A stretch of DNA of 64,000 nt from Gordonia spumicola (GCF_009932475.1 NZ_BJOV01000003.1:186001-250000); one strand, 5' to 3'. Positions 43,134 through 53,275 are shown, counted from the stretch's first letter. Program-made: numbers and translations. Notes: generated from the sequence alone by a model not told the origin.

Positions 43134-44552
43134 TCACAGGGTGCCGAGCGTGACGTCGACCGTCTTGCTCGCACCGTCCACCGTGTACGTCACCTTCACC
43201 GTATCGCCCGGAGCGTTCGAGCGGACCGCGGCGACGAGAGAGTCCGCGGATGTGATGTGGCGTTGACCGACGGCGGTGATCAGCGCGCCGACCGGGATGC
43301 CGGCCTTCTCGGCCGGTCCGCCGCGGACCACGCTGGCGACGACCGCTCCCGGCTTCTCCAGATCGGTGCCCTGCCGGACGGAGACGCCGAGGTTCGCCTG
43401 GGTGGCCTTGCCGTTGCTGCGGAGCTGATTCGCCACTCGCATCGCCTGATCGACGGGGATCGCGAATCCGAGGCCGATGCTGCCCGACTCCGAGCCGGTG
43501 CTCGCGCCGAGCGTGGCGATAGCGGTGTTGATGCCGATCAGGGCGCCCGCGGAGTTGATGAGCGCGCCGCCCGAGTTGCCGGGGTTGATCGCGGCGTCGG
43601 TCTGGATGGCATCGATCACCGAGTCCTGGCCGTCGGCTCCGGATGTCGACACCGGGCGGTCGAGGGCGGAGATGATGCCGGTGGTGACGGTGCCTTCGAG
43701 GCCGAGGGGCGAGCCGATGGCGATCACGTTCTGACCGACGGACAGGTTCTTCGACGCGCCGATGGTGATCGGTGTGAGCCCCGTCTTGTCGGCCTTGATC
43801 ACGGCGACGTCGGAGACCGGATCGGCGCCGAGTACGCGGGCCCGGGCTCGTGAGCCGTCGCTGAAGCTGACGAGCACCTGTACGTTCTGTCCGCCGACGA
43901 CGTGATTGTTGGTCAGGATGGTGCCGTCGCTGGAGAGGACGACGCCGGAGCCCGATCCGACCTCGCGGCCGTTGGAGACGGTGATCGACACGACCGACGG
44001 GAGAACCCTGGCGGCCGTCTCCTGCACCGAGCCGGGCGCGGCCTCGGGCTGCGCGGTCTGCGTGGGACCGGTGGCGATGGACGTGTTCGAGTTCGACGAC
44101 GAGTTCTCGCTGTCGGAGACGAGGTATCCGACGCCGCCGCCTACACCGCCGGCGAGCACGGCCACGGCGGCCGCTCCGACGATCAGCTTGGTGCCTGTGC
44201 CGGTCTTTCGCCCGGGGCCGGGTGTGGGGGCCGGAGCCGGTCCGCCGACGACCGGGATCGGACCGGTGTGCGGGCCGTTCGGCGGGACGGCGCCGAACTG
44301 GCCGGTGCCGTAGGGCGACTGGTACGGGGTGGTCGTCGGCCCCGGACCGAACTGCTGGTAGCCGGGAGTCGGATTCGTCGGCGGCTGCGCGGCGAAACCG
44401 CCCGTCGTCGGCTGTGCGGGGAAGCCGCCCGTCGTCGGCTGAGTGGAGCCGGGAAGCGGCGGGAGCTGCGTGTACGGGGTCGGCGTGTGCCGGGTCGGTG
44501 CCGAGTTGTCGTCGTCGCGATCGCGAGGATCGCGGTATCCGCCGTCAGTCAT
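43134..44552 (-). CDS. pepD: HtrA-like membrane-anchored serine protease PepD
   Basis: 472 residues from ATG; an in-frame TTG 39 bp earlier is less likely. A Pro/Gln/Thr-rich cytoplasmic head (QPTTGGFPAQPTTGGF repeats) is followed by one helix (GTKLIVGAAAVAVLAGGVGG), the trypsin-like domain with His in TILTNNHVVGG, Asp in DPVSDVAVIKAD and Ser in DAAINPGNSGGALIN, and a PDZ domain (VVASVVRGGPAEKAGIPVGA). It degrades misfolded envelope proteins. Next to mprAB, as in mycobacteria, where MprA and SigE control it. Confidence 0.93.
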   Translation of the reverse strand: MTDGGYRDPRDRDDDNSAPTRHTPTPYTQLPPLPGSTQPTTGGFPAQPTTGGFAAQPPTNPTPGYQQFGPGPTTTPYQSPYGTGQFGAVPPNGPHTGPIPVVGGPAPAPTPGPGRKTGTGTKLIVGAAAVAVLAGGVGGGVGYLVSDSENSSSNSNTSIATGPTQTAQPEAAPGSVQETAARVLPSVVSITVSNGREVGSGSGVVLSSDGTILTNNHVVGGQNVQVLVSFSDGSRARARVLGADPVSDVAVIKADKTGLTPITIGASKNLSVGQNVIAIGSPLGLEGTVTTGIISALDRPVSTSGADGQDSVIDAIQTDAAINPGNSGGALINSAGALIGINTAIATLGASTGSESGSIGLGFAIPVDQAMRVANQLRSNGKATQANLGVSVRQGTDLEKPGAVVASVVRGGPAEKAGIPVGALITAVGQRHITSADSLVAAVRSNAPGDTVKVTYTVDGASKTVDVTLGTL

Positions 44553-44622
44553 GGAACTCAGCCTAGGCGACTTGTCTGTGAGGTCGGTCAAAGGATGCTG
44601 GGAATCATTCGCCAGGCGCGCG

Positions 44623-46077
44623 TCAGCGTCGGACGACGACCGGATCCGGCTCGGTGTGCAGCGCCGAACCCGGCAGTCGCATGCGGATCAACGCTCCTCC
44701 CTCGTCCGATGATTCCGCGACGACGGACCCGCCGAGCCGGTCCACGACCTGCCGCACGATCGCCAGGCCGAGACCGGAACCGGGCATCGATCGCGTCGCA
44801 TCGGCACGGTAGAAACGCTCGAACACCCGCTCGCGGTCCTCCGGCGGAATGCCCGGTCCCGCGTCGGCGACGGACAGTTCGGCCGTCTGCAATCCCACTT
44901 GATGCAGGCGCACATGGACGGTGCGACCGGGCGGGGACCATTTGGCAGCGTTGTCGAGCACGTTCAACACGGCGCGCGTCAGACCGTGCTCCTCGCCGAA
45001 GACGAACCACGGCGACGTCTGGACGTCGAACTCGATGTCCGCCCGGCGACGTCGCACTCGCAGCAGCGCTCCGTCGATGACCTCTTCGAGGGCCACCTCC
45101 TCGTGCACCGTGTCGAGGGCGTCCTCACGCGCGAGGTCGACGAGATCGCCGACCAGAGTCGACAGTTCCTCGATCTGCGCCATCACGTCCGACCGCAGCT
45201 CGACCATGTCGGACGCGGGGATCGGCGGAGCCCCCGGCGCCGACGACGCGATGAGCAGTTCGAGGTTGGTGCGCAGCGAGGTGAGCGGCGTCTTCAGCTC
45301 GTGGCCCGCGTCGGCGACGAGTCGTGACTGCTTGTCCCTGGACTCGGCGAGCGCGCCGAGCATCGTGTTGAAGCTCTCGGTGAGACGCGCCAGCTCGTCC
45401 TTGCCCGTCACCGGCATCGGCGTCAGGTCCTGCGTCCTGGCGACGCGTTCGACGGCCTCGGTGAGACGGCCGACGGGCCTCAGGCCGCCGCGTGCGACGG
45501 CCGTTCCGGCGAGCGCGGCGAACGCGACTCCCACCCCGCCCGCCACGAACAGCACGGACGCGAGGCGCTTCAGGATGGCGTCGGTGCGGTCGAGCGATTC
45601 GGCGAGCAGCAGCGTGCTCCCGTTGGAGAGTTTGCGGGCGAGCACACGATGGTTCGCGGTGGTCCGCAGGCTCTGGTTGAGCTTCCCCGGCGGATTCACC
45701 GATTTGATGATCTGACGTTCGGTGTCGCCGACCGGCACCTCCCCCAGCATCAGGGTGTGGCCGCTCGGTTCGACCAGCGCGATCGAGATCGAGGTCGAGA
45801 ACACCGTTCCGGCGATCAGGTCCTCCGGACCGTTGCCGAGCCGCCCGAGCTTGGACAGCACCGTCATGCCGTCCGCACGGGTGACGAGCTGCGAGTCGAC
45901 GTCCCGGTACAACGACCGCGAGACGACGAAGTACGCCGCGCCCGCCATCAGCGTCGCCGACAACAGCACGACGGCCGCCGCCAGCAGTGCGACCCGGTTC
46001 CGCAGGGACACCGACCTGGTGAGCGCGTTCGGCGCCCGCATCGGCCGGTGCGGCCGCTTGTTCACCAGACGCGACAC
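44623..46077 (-). CDS. mprB: Sensor histidine kinase MprB
   Basis: 484 residues from GTG, overlapping the mprA stop by one base (TAGTG). Helices near residues 28-52 and 165-190 flank an extracytoplasmic sensor. A HAMP segment (GGLRPVGRLTEAVERVARTQ) precedes the H-box SRLVADAGHELKTPLTSLRT with phospho-acceptor His, and ATP-binding motifs VLNVLDNAAKWSPP, VADAGPGIPPEDRERVFE and GSGLGLAIVRQ close the kinase. Responds to envelope stress with MprA. Confidence 0.93.
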   Translation of the reverse strand: MSRLVNKRPHRPMRAPNALTRSVSLRNRVALLAAAVVLLSATLMAGAAYFVVSRSLYRDVDSQLVTRADGMTVLSKLGRLGNGPEDLIAGTVFSTSISIALVEPSGHTLMLGEVPVGDTERQIIKSVNPPGKLNQSLRTTANHRVLARKLSNGSTLLLAESLDRTDAILKRLASVLFVAGGVGVAFAALAGTAVARGGLRPVGRLTEAVERVARTQDLTPMPVTGKDELARLTESFNTMLGALAESRDKQSRLVADAGHELKTPLTSLRTNLELLIASSAPGAPPIPASDMVELRSDVMAQIEELSTLVGDLVDLAREDALDTVHEEVALEEVIDGALLRVRRRRADIEFDVQTSPWFVFGEEHGLTRAVLNVLDNAAKWSPPGRTVHVRLHQVGLQTAELSVADAGPGIPPEDRERVFERFYRADATRSMPGSGLGLAIVRQVVDRLGGSVVAESSDEGGALIRMRLPGSALHTEPDPVVVRR

Positions 46078-46766
46078 TACGGCGTCGCGCCTTCCCGGAG
46101 CACGTAGCCGACGCCGCGGACCGTGTGGATCAGGCGTGGTTCGCCCTCGGCCTCGGTCTTGCGCCGCAGGTACCCGATGTACACCTCAAGCGCGTTGCCC
46201 GACGTCGGGAAGTCGTAGCCCCACACCTCTTCGAGGATCCGACTGCGCGTGAGGACGCGCTTCGGATTCGCCATCAGCATCTCCATCAGCGCGAATTCGG
46301 TGCGAGTGAGACTGATCTGGCGTTCGCCTCGAGTCACCTCGCGGGTGACCGGGTCGAGGGTCAGGTCGGTGAACGTGACGGCCTCCGACCCCTCCTCGTC
46401 TTCGCGCGCCGTCCGTCGCAGCAGCGACCGGAGTCGGGCGAGGAGTTCCTCCAGAGCGAACGGCTTGGGCAGGTAGTCGTCGGCGCCCGCGTCCAGCCCC
46501 GCGACACGCTCGGACACCGAGTCGCGCGCGGTGAGCACGAGGATGGGGAGGTCGTCGCCCGCCGAGCGGAGTCGGCGGCACACCTCGAGCCCGTCCAGGC
46601 GCGGCATCATCACATCGAGCACGAGGAGGTCCGGCCGGTCGGCGATCACCTTCTCGAGCGCTTCGAGACCGTCGCCCGCGGTGTCGACGGTGTAGCCGTT
46701 GAAGGACAACGATCGGCGGAGGGACTCCCGGACGGCCCGGTCGTCATCGACCACGAGTATGCGCAT
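46077..46766 (-). CDS. mprA: Response regulator MprA
   Basis: 229 residues. Receiver domain: [20 protein letters not shown] with acidic pocket, phosphorylated Asp in [17 protein letters not shown], Thr and Lys in VLTARD and [10 protein letters not shown]. The C-terminal OmpR-type winged helix has [20 protein letters not shown] and the recognition region [31 protein letters not shown]. It regulates pepD, sigE and its own operon in mycobacteria. mprA, mprB and pepD are all on the minus strand here. Confidence 0.95.
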   Translation of the reverse strand: MRILVVDDDRAVRESLRRSLSFNGYTVDTAGDGLEALEKVIADRPDLLVLDVMMPRLDGLEVCRRLRSAGDDLPILVLTARDSVSERVAGLDAGADDYLPKPFALEELLARLRSLLRRTAREDEEGSEAVTFTDLTLDPVTREVTRGERQISLTRTEFALMEMLMANPKRVLTRSRILEEVWGYDFPTSGNALEVYIGYLRRKTEAEGEPRLIHTVRGVGYVLREGATP

Positions 46767-46816
46767 GCCTACAGTCTTATCGTCTCTACTTCAGATCCTG
46801 CTGAGAAACACGCCGG

Positions 46817-48391
46817 TCACGACCTCCGACGGGCAACCGCGAGCATGTCGGACAGCTCGGTGAACTTGACCCGCGGACGTCCGACGGCCCGCCCCCTGTC
46901 CCGTTCGGCGCGGTCGATGGCGCGAACGCCCCGATACCGGACCAGCGTCGGGGACCGATTCTCCGCGAGGGCGCGGAACTCGGCGGCCGCCCTGACGGTC
47001 CGCGGCAGACGCCCCGCCGCGGCGTCGTCGATGAACGCCTCGACGGTGCTGACCGCGTGCGCCTTGTTGGCTCCGATCCCGCCGACCGCGCCGCGCGCGG
47101 CCCACCCGAGTGCGTAGACGCCGGGCACCGGCTCACCGGACTCGCCGAGCACCCTGCCGTCGTCCGTCGGGATCACCCCGCGATCGTCGTCGAACGGCAC
47201 GCCGGGGATCGGAACACCGCGGTATCCGATCGATCGGACCACGAGATCGGCGGCCACCCGGTGATCGGAACCGTCGGTGGTCACCCGCGCGCCGCCGACC
47301 GCTCCGTGCGGCCCGTCGACGATCTCTCGTATCGAACTGTGGAACAGGAACACGATGCGGCGGCGTGCCGGATCGGCCGGCGCGTCCAGGCCGAGCCCGT
47401 CCGCGCTGCCGGTGATCACCACCTCGACGTCGGGCAGCTCCTGCAGCGCGCGGAACTCGGCGGCGGTGTACGCCGCATTCGCCTGGTCGCGGCGTCCGAG
47501 CAGGACCACCTCGCGCACGTCCTGTCGACGCAGGAGATCGAGTGCGCGGTCGGCGATGTCGGTGGTCGCCAACGACTCCGGCGAGGACACCATGATCCGG
47601 GCGACGTCGAGAGCCACATTGCCCGTGCCGACGATCAGCGCGCGCCCCGCCCCGCCGTCGGGGATCGGCGGGCCGTCGGCTCCGGGATACGCGTTGTACC
47701 AGGCGACGAGGTCGGTGGCCGAGATCGAGCCGGGGAGCTCTTCGCCCGGCACGCCGAGGGCCCGCGCGTCGCCTGCGCCGACCGCGTAGAAGACGGCGTC
47801 GAAGTGCTCGACCAGTTCGGCCGGGGCGACCGCGGCCGGGCCCGCACCGATCTCGACCCCGCCGAGCAGGTGGACTCGGCGATGCCGGTACAGCAGGTCG
47901 AAGGTGCGGAGGACGCCTTTGGTTCCCGGATGATCCGGAGCCACGCCCGCGCGGACCAGGCCGCCCGGCGTCGGCAGTCGATCGATCACGGTGACATCCA
48001 CATCAGTGCGGCCGACGAGCGTCGAGACGGCGTACCCGCCCGCCGGTCCGGTGCCGACCACCGCCACGCACAGCTTGTCGGGCAGCCGCGGGATGTCCGG
48101 GTAGACGATGTCGGACCAGCCGGAGGAGACATCCGGATTGTCCCGGTAGTACGACGCGTTGACCTCGATGAAGACCCTGTCTCGCTCGCCGAGTCGATCG
48201 GCGGGGAAGATCGCGTCCACCGGGCAGGCGTCGGCGCACGCACCGCAGTCGATGCACGCGACCGGATCGATGTGGAGGATGTCGGACGAGCCGAAGCCCC
48301 GCTCGTCCGGGGTCGGATGGATGCAGTTGACCGGGCAGACGGAGACGCACCCGGCGTCACTGCAGCACGACTGGGTGATGACGTGGGACAT
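46817..48391 (-). CDS. Ferredoxin-fused ferredoxin--NADP+ reductase (module 2)
   Basis: 524 residues from the ATG at MSHVITQSCC. Same order as the module 1 protein: a cysteine-rich 7Fe ferredoxin domain (VITQSCCSDAGCVSVCPVNC, then CIDCGACADACPVDAI), FAD-binding VAVVGTGPAGGYAVSTLV and NADPH-binding ALIVGTGNVALDVARIM. It is longer than the paralogue (482 residues), with a C-terminal extension through TELSDMLAVARRRS. It should reduce the adjacent diiron oxygenase (5 bp upstream on the same strand). Confidence 0.87.
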   Translation of the reverse strand: MSHVITQSCCSDAGCVSVCPVNCIHPTPDERGFGSSDILHIDPVACIDCGACADACPVDAIFPADRLGERDRVFIEVNASYYRDNPDVSSGWSDIVYPDIPRLPDKLCVAVVGTGPAGGYAVSTLVGRTDVDVTVIDRLPTPGGLVRAGVAPDHPGTKGVLRTFDLLYRHRRVHLLGGVEIGAGPAAVAPAELVEHFDAVFYAVGAGDARALGVPGEELPGSISATDLVAWYNAYPGADGPPIPDGGAGRALIVGTGNVALDVARIMVSSPESLATTDIADRALDLLRRQDVREVVLLGRRDQANAAYTAAEFRALQELPDVEVVITGSADGLGLDAPADPARRRIVFLFHSSIREIVDGPHGAVGGARVTTDGSDHRVAADLVVRSIGYRGVPIPGVPFDDDRGVIPTDDGRVLGESGEPVPGVYALGWAARGAVGGIGANKAHAVSTVEAFIDDAAAGRLPRTVRAAAEFRALAENRSPTLVRYRGVRAIDRAERDRGRAVGRPRVKFTELSDMLAVARRRS

Positions 48392-48396
48392 GGCCG

Positions 48397-49304
48397 TCAG
48401 ATCATGTGGACGCGGCGGTAATTGCGGCGGGCGGCCTGCGTCAAGAGGCCGACGCCGTCGAGGAACTCCATGAGGTGCGTGCAGTTGCTGCGGACCATCG
48501 CGTGGAAGTGCTTGTTGGTGCGGCGCTCGGCGAGCGCCCGCTCGACGTCGAGCCCGGCGTTCGCGTACACCTCGGGCTGCACCAGATTCGAGACGATGTA
48601 CAGCGCGCCGAGCGATGTGTACAGCGCACAGAACCGCCGCTTCGCCGGGCTCATCGACGCGGTCGACTCGCGGACCTGTTCCCTGGCGAACTTCATGTGC
48701 CTGGATTCCTCGAGCACGTGGATCTCGTTCACGGTCCGGATGAACGGGAGCACGCGCTCGTCGCGCATGCAGCCGCGCTGGAACACGTCGAGTATCTCCT
48801 CGGCGACGAGGATTCCCGCGTACGAGACGGCTCCGCGCGCGGTGTGTTGGAAGATCTTGCCGAGGCGCCCGATGCCGCGGGGCGGGTGGTACGACGTGCC
48901 GACCATCTTCTGCGACGCCTTCGCGAACATGATCGAGTGCCTGCACTCGTCAGCGATCTCGGTGAGCGCGAACTGGAACTCCGGCTCGTGATAGCGGCCG
49001 AGGTACTGGTCCCTCAGCACCAGCTCCTGCAGGATCATCTCGAACCAGATGCCAACGTTCATGATGGACGCGAACTCGTGGCGGGTGAGCGTCACCTGCT
49101 GCTCGACGGTCAGCTCGTTCCAGTAGTCCGTGCCGTACAGCGTCGACCATTCCGGGCTGCAGCCGTACTGGGCCGGATCCATCGGCGCAGACCATCGGTC
49201 ATCGCGTTGCGCGAGAGTCGCGCGGCGGACTCCACGAGGCGCCGCGAGACCTCGTCGACGCCGCGGTCGGGCGTGCTGGTCGAGCCGTTGTCCACGATGG
49301 TCAC
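48397..49304 (-). CDS. AurF-like diiron oxygenase (module 2) with apparent 5' frameshift
   Basis: From ATG 49182 onward the frame codes an intact diiron body: MDPAQYGCSPEWSTLYGTDY, LTEIADECRHSIMFAKASQK (ExxxH), VAEEILDVFQRG and EIHVLEESRHMKFA (ExxRH). The proper N-terminus appears to lie in another frame: GTG 49304, six nt after GGGAG, gives MTIVDNGSTSTPDRGVDEVS then RRLVESAARLSRNAMTD, family-like, then runs out of frame near 49195. Joining the two by one lost nucleotide yields a 302-residue AurF protein. Either the gene is damaged, is expressed from the internal ATG (261 residues), or the assembly has an error. Confidence 0.72.
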
Positions 49305-49324
49305 GGTGTTCTCCCATCAGTCGA

Positions 49325-49346
49325 TGTAACAATCATTATTGTCACG
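49325..49346. promoter_or_regulatory. Imperfect palindrome upstream of AurF module 2
   Basis: TGTAACAAT-catt-ATTGTCACG, one mismatch in eight paired positions, followed by TGTCACGATAACACG overlapping it. The TGTCACGRTA core resembles the site before module 1 at 18834, hinting at a shared regulator of both modules. Confidence 0.35.
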
Positions 49347-49450
49347 ATAACACGCATGTGACGAGCTTCATAGATCCTGGCCTCCCTACCCGCGAGTAAG
49401 TAGTCTTCGTGACACAGACACGCAGGTCGCAGCAGCAGAGGGAGTCAGTC

Positions 49451-50221
49451 ATGCCGTCGATCGTCATCACCGGAGGAGCCGCCGGAATCGGGCTCGCCAC
49501 CGCCAAACTCTTCCGCTCGCACGGGTGGACCGTCGGCGTCTACGACGTCGACAAGGCAGCCCTCGCGGCGGCCTCGGCAGACGACCCCGAACTGATCACC
49601 GGAGTCCTCGACGTCCGCGACCCCGACCAGTGGGACGCCGCGCTCGCCGACTTCACCTCGCACACCGACGGGCAATTGGACGTCCTGGACAACAACGCCG
49701 GCATCCTCACCGCGGGCAACCTCGCCGACATATCCCCCGCCGACGTCAAGGCGCAGATCGACATCGACGCCCTCGGCGTCACGCTCGGAGCCCGCGCCGC
49801 GCACCGATACCTCAAGGCCACGCCCGGAAGTCACCTGGTGAACATCGCGTCGGCGTCCGCCATCTACGGCCAGCCCGGCATCGCGACCTACAGCGCGACC
49901 AAGTTCTACGTCGCGGGCCTCACCGAGGCCCTCGAACTCGAATGGGAGCCCGACGACATCCGCGTCGTGTCGATCTGGCCGCTGTGGGCCCAGACCGCCC
50001 TCGCCGACGCCGACACCAAGAGCGCCCGCAACCTCGGCGTCCGCCTGACCCCCGAGGACGTGGCGGCCAAGGTGTGGGAGTCGGTGCACCCGACCACCGT
50101 CGACCGACTCCTGTCCCGCACCAGCTACTCCGTCGGCGTCCAGACCACCGTCCTCGGGAACGCGGCCAAGTTCATCCCCAACGTCCTCAACCGCGGCGTC
50201 AACAAGCTGCTCTCGCAGTAG
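49451..50221 (+). CDS. SDR family oxidoreductase
   Basis: 256 residues from ATG after GAGGGAGTC. Rossmann signature VITGGAAGIGLATAKLF (TGxxxGIG), NNAG in LDVLDNNAGILTAG, catalytic Ser in NIASASAIYGQ and YSATK in TYSATKFYVAG. NAD(P)-dependent classical SDR. Neighbours are AurF module 2 (divergent) and the betaine operon (convergent). Substrate unknown. Confidence 0.88.
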   Translation: MPSIVITGGAAGIGLATAKLFRSHGWTVGVYDVDKAALAAASADDPELITGVLDVRDPDQWDAALADFTSHTDGQLDVLDNNAGILTAGNLADISPADVKAQIDIDALGVTLGARAAHRYLKATPGSHLVNIASASAIYGQPGIATYSATKFYVAGLTEALELEWEPDDIRVVSIWPLWAQTALADADTKSARNLGVRLTPEDVAAKVWESVHPTTVDRLLSRTSYSVGVQTTVLGNAAKFIPNVLNRGVNKLLSQ

Positions 50222-50231
50222 ACGCAGACGC

Positions 50232-51785
50232 CTACCCGCGGATGAGGTCGGCGCAGTGTTCGCCGACCATCATCACGGTGATGTTCGGGTTGACCGACGT
50301 GTGCTCGGGGAACACCGACGCGTCGGCGACGCGCAGGCCCTCGACGCCCTTGACGCGCAGGTCGGCCCCGACCGGAGCGAGGTCGGACGAGCCCATCGCG
50401 GCCGTGCCGACGGGGTGATAGACGGTGTTGTGCGTCGCCCGGATGTAGGCGGCCAGATCGGCGTCGTCGACCGTTCCCGGGCCGGGGAACAGTTCCCGGC
50501 CCGCCCACTCCGCCATCGCGGGCTGCGCGACGATCTCGCGAGCCCGGCGGATGCCCGCCGTCATGATCGCGATGTCGTACCCCTCGGGGTCGGTGAAGTA
50601 GCGGGGATCGACCTTCGGCTTGTCGCGGAAGTCCCGCGACCGCAGTCGCACCGTGCCGCGTGATCGCGCATGCGTCACGTTCGGCGTGAGACAGAAGACG
50701 TTGTCCTCGGTCGGGAGGCCCTGCCGGACCGTGTGCATGTCGAACGGCACGCTCCCGTAGTGCATCATCAGATCGGGCCGGTCGAGTCCGTCCTGCACGG
50801 TGTCGAAGATCCCGATCTCCCACCACTGCGTAGACGACGTCGGCATCGGCTTCTTCGCCACCCACGAGATGACGCCCTCCGGGTGGTCCTGCAGGTTGAG
50901 ACCGACTCCGGGCGAGTCCACGAGCACGTCGACCCGATTCTCGCGCAGGTGATCGGCGGGCCCGATCCCCGAGAGCATCAGCAGCTTCGGCGTGTCGATC
51001 GCGCCGGACGACAGGACCAACTCGCGTTCGGCGGTGATGGTCCGCTTGGCGCCGAACTGGTTGTCGACCACCTGCACGCCGACGCACCGGAGACCGTCGA
51101 ACACCAGCCGGGTGGCGCGCAGGCCGGTGAGCAGGGTGAAGTTCTCCCGCTCGGCGATCGGATGGATGTACGACACCGACGACGACGAGCGCGTGCCGTC
51201 GGCGCGACGGTTGATCTGGAAGAAGTTCGCGCCGTTGGTGACGGTGGAACCGGTGTTGAACCTCGTCGTCGGCAGGCCCGCCTGCGCCGCGGCCTCGAGC
51301 AGCGCGACGCCGCACGGATCGTTCGGCGGCACGTTCATCAGGTGGACCGGACCGCTGTCGCCGTGGTGCGGGGCGTCCGGCCCGGCGTCCTCGTTGGTCT
51401 CCAGTCGCTTCAGGATCGGCCACATCCGGTCGGCGTTCCAACCGGTCGCGCCGAACACCGACTCCCATTCGTCGAGGTCTTCACGCGGCGGCCAGAACGC
51501 GATGCACGAGTTGTGCGACGAGCATCCGCCGAGCACCTTGGCCCTGGCGTGGCGCAGAAAGGAGTTGCCTGCCTCCTGCGGCTCGACGAGGTAGTCCCAG
51601 TCGTACCCGGACTCGAGCAGTTCCATCCAACGGTCGAGCCGCAGCACCTCGTCGATGCCGCGGTCATCGGGTCCGGCCTCGATGAGCGCGACCCGGACCG
51701 CCGGGTCCTCGGACAGGCGCGCGGCGACGGCGCATCCGGCCGATCCACCGCCGACGACGACGTAGTCGAACGAATCGGTTGCCAT
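50232..51785 (-). CDS. betA: GMC-family choline dehydrogenase-like oxidoreductase
   Basis: 517 residues. N-terminal FAD fold FDYVVVGGGSAGCAVAARLS, GMC signature KVLGGCSSHNSCIAFW, ELVLSSGAIDTPKLLMLSGIG as the second GMC motif, and the C-terminal HNTVYHPVGTAAMG (active-site His) plus DASVFPEHTSVNPNITVMMVGE. Downstream of betB (stop/start overlap TGATG) and a BCCT carrier, so choline to betaine aldehyde is the likely reaction; other alcohols are possible. Confidence 0.85.
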   Translation of the reverse strand: MATDSFDYVVVGGGSAGCAVAARLSEDPAVRVALIEAGPDDRGIDEVLRLDRWMELLESGYDWDYLVEPQEAGNSFLRHARAKVLGGCSSHNSCIAFWPPREDLDEWESVFGATGWNADRMWPILKRLETNEDAGPDAPHHGDSGPVHLMNVPPNDPCGVALLEAAAQAGLPTTRFNTGSTVTNGANFFQINRRADGTRSSSSVSYIHPIAERENFTLLTGLRATRLVFDGLRCVGVQVVDNQFGAKRTITAERELVLSSGAIDTPKLLMLSGIGPADHLRENRVDVLVDSPGVGLNLQDHPEGVISWVAKKPMPTSSTQWWEIGIFDTVQDGLDRPDLMMHYGSVPFDMHTVRQGLPTEDNVFCLTPNVTHARSRGTVRLRSRDFRDKPKVDPRYFTDPEGYDIAIMTAGIRRAREIVAQPAMAEWAGRELFPGPGTVDDADLAAYIRATHNTVYHPVGTAAMGSSDLAPVGADLRVKGVEGLRVADASVFPEHTSVNPNITVMMVGEHCADLIRG

Positions 51786-53275
51786 CAGTTCTCCTCATTC
51801 CTCCGGTCGGCGAACCATCCGGTGACCGCCGGTGCGATGTTCTGATACACGTGCTTGGCCTCGCGGTACTCGTCGAGCCCGGTGGGGCCGAGCTCGCGGC
51901 CCACGCCCGACTGCCCGAAGCCGCCCCACTCCGCCTGCGGCAGGTACGGGTGGAAGTCGTTGATCCAGACGGTTCCGTGCCGCAGACGGTTCGCCACCCG
52001 CTGCGCCCGGCCTGCGTCCTGCGTCCACACGGCGCCCGCGAGACCGTAGACGGTGTCGTTGGCGATCGCGCACGCGTCGTCCTCGTCGGTGAAGGTCTCG
52101 ACGGTCACCACCGGCCCGAACGCCTCGTCGACCACCACGGACATCCCGCGTCGAACCCGGTCGAGGACGGTCATCTCGTAGTAGTGGCCCGACTCGAGGT
52201 CGCCCGATCCGAATCGTCCGCCGCACCGCAGTCGTGCGCCTTCGGCGATCCCGGCCTGCACGTACGCGTGGACCTTGTCGCGGTGCGCCGCCGAGATCAG
52301 CGGTCCCGTCTCGGCGGCGTCGTCGAACGGGCCGCCGAGCACGATCTGCTGCGCCCGCTCGACGAGGGCGTCGACGAACCTGTCGGCGATCGACTCCTGC
52401 ACGATCAGTCGGGCGCCTGCCGAGCACACCTGACCCGAGTGGACGAACGCCGCGTTCAGCGCGTTGTCGACGGCGGCGTCGAAGTCGGCGTCATCGAACA
52501 CCACGTTCGGGTTCTTTCCGCCGAGTTCGAGCGCGACCTTCTTCACGGTCGCGGCGGCCGACGCGGCGATCACCCGCCCGGTCACCAAACCCCCGGTGAA
52601 CGACACCATGTCGACGTCCGGATGCTCCGAAAGCGGGGCTCCGGCCTGCGCGCCCGCGCCCGTCACCAGGTTGGCGACGCCCGCCGGCAATCCGAGGTCG
52701 CCCAGGACCCGCATCGTCAGGATCGCGGTGTGCGGGGTCAGCTCGGCGGGTTTGAGGACGAACGAGCAGCCCGCGGCCAGTGCCGGTCCGATCTTCCACG
52801 CGGCCTGCAGCAGCGGGTAGTTCCACGGCGTGATGAGTCCGCAGACGCCGACCGGCTCGTACTGGACGCGGCTGACGACGTCGTTCGAGCCCGCATCGAC
52901 CAGTCGACCGGCGTCCTTGGCCGCGAGTTCGGCGAAGTAGTCGAAGCAGTTCGCGATGTCGTCCATGTCGATCCGCGATTCGACGATCCGTTTGCCGGTG
53001 TCGAGCGATTCGGCGCGCGCGAACTCCTCCTTGCGTTCGCGGATGGTCGCCGCGAGCCGGGCCAACAGCCGTCCTCGCTCGCCCGCGGGCACCGACGCCC
53101 AGCGACGGTCGTCGAACGATGCGCGCGCCGCGGCGATCGCCCGCTCGGTGTCGGCGCGGCCCGCTTCGCTGACGGTCCCGACGAGGGAACCGTCGGCCGG
53201 GCACCGGATGTCTCTCGTCGCACCGTCGGCCGCCTGCTCCCACTCGCCGTCGATGAACAGTGTCGCTGCGCTCAC
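51785..53275 (-). CDS. betB: Betaine-aldehyde dehydrogenase-like ALDH
   Basis: 496 residues from GTG. ALDH motifs: GLITPWNYPLLQAAWKIGPALAAGCSFVLKPAELTP, SFTGGLVTGRVIAASAAATVKKVALELGGKNPNVVF with the catalytic Glu, and catalytic Cys in AAFVHSGQVCSAGARLIV. Between a BCCT carrier and a choline dehydrogenase, so oxidation of betaine aldehyde to glycine betaine is probable. GTGA overlap with the carrier gene. Confidence 0.88.
   Translation of the reverse strand: MSAATLFIDGEWEQAADGATRDIRCPADGSLVGTVSEAGRADTERAIAAARASFDDRRWASVPAGERGRLLARLAATIRERKEEFARAESLDTGKRIVESRIDMDDIANCFDYFAELAAKDAGRLVDAGSNDVVSRVQYEPVGVCGLITPWNYPLLQAAWKIGPALAAGCSFVLKPAELTPHTAILTMRVLGDLGLPAGVANLVTGAGAQAGAPLSEHPDVDMVSFTGGLVTGRVIAASAAATVKKVALELGGKNPNVVFDDADFDAAVDNALNAAFVHSGQVCSAGARLIVQESIADRFVDALVERAQQIVLGGPFDDAAETGPLISAAHRDKVHAYVQAGIAEGARLRCGGRFGSGDLESGHYYEMTVLDRVRRGMSVVVDEAFGPVVTVETFTDEDDACAIANDTVYGLAGAVWTQDAGRAQRVANRLRHGTVWINDFHPYLPQAEWGGFGQSGVGRELGPTGLDEYREAKHVYQNIAPAVTGWFADRRNEEN

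Noticed and set aside
49182-49332. Open frame continuing upstream of the AurF module 2 body (reading MLHRLMGEHRDHRG)
   Set aside because: It is Arg/His-rich and unlike the family; the other frame from GTG 49304 has the family-like N-terminus and a ribosome site.
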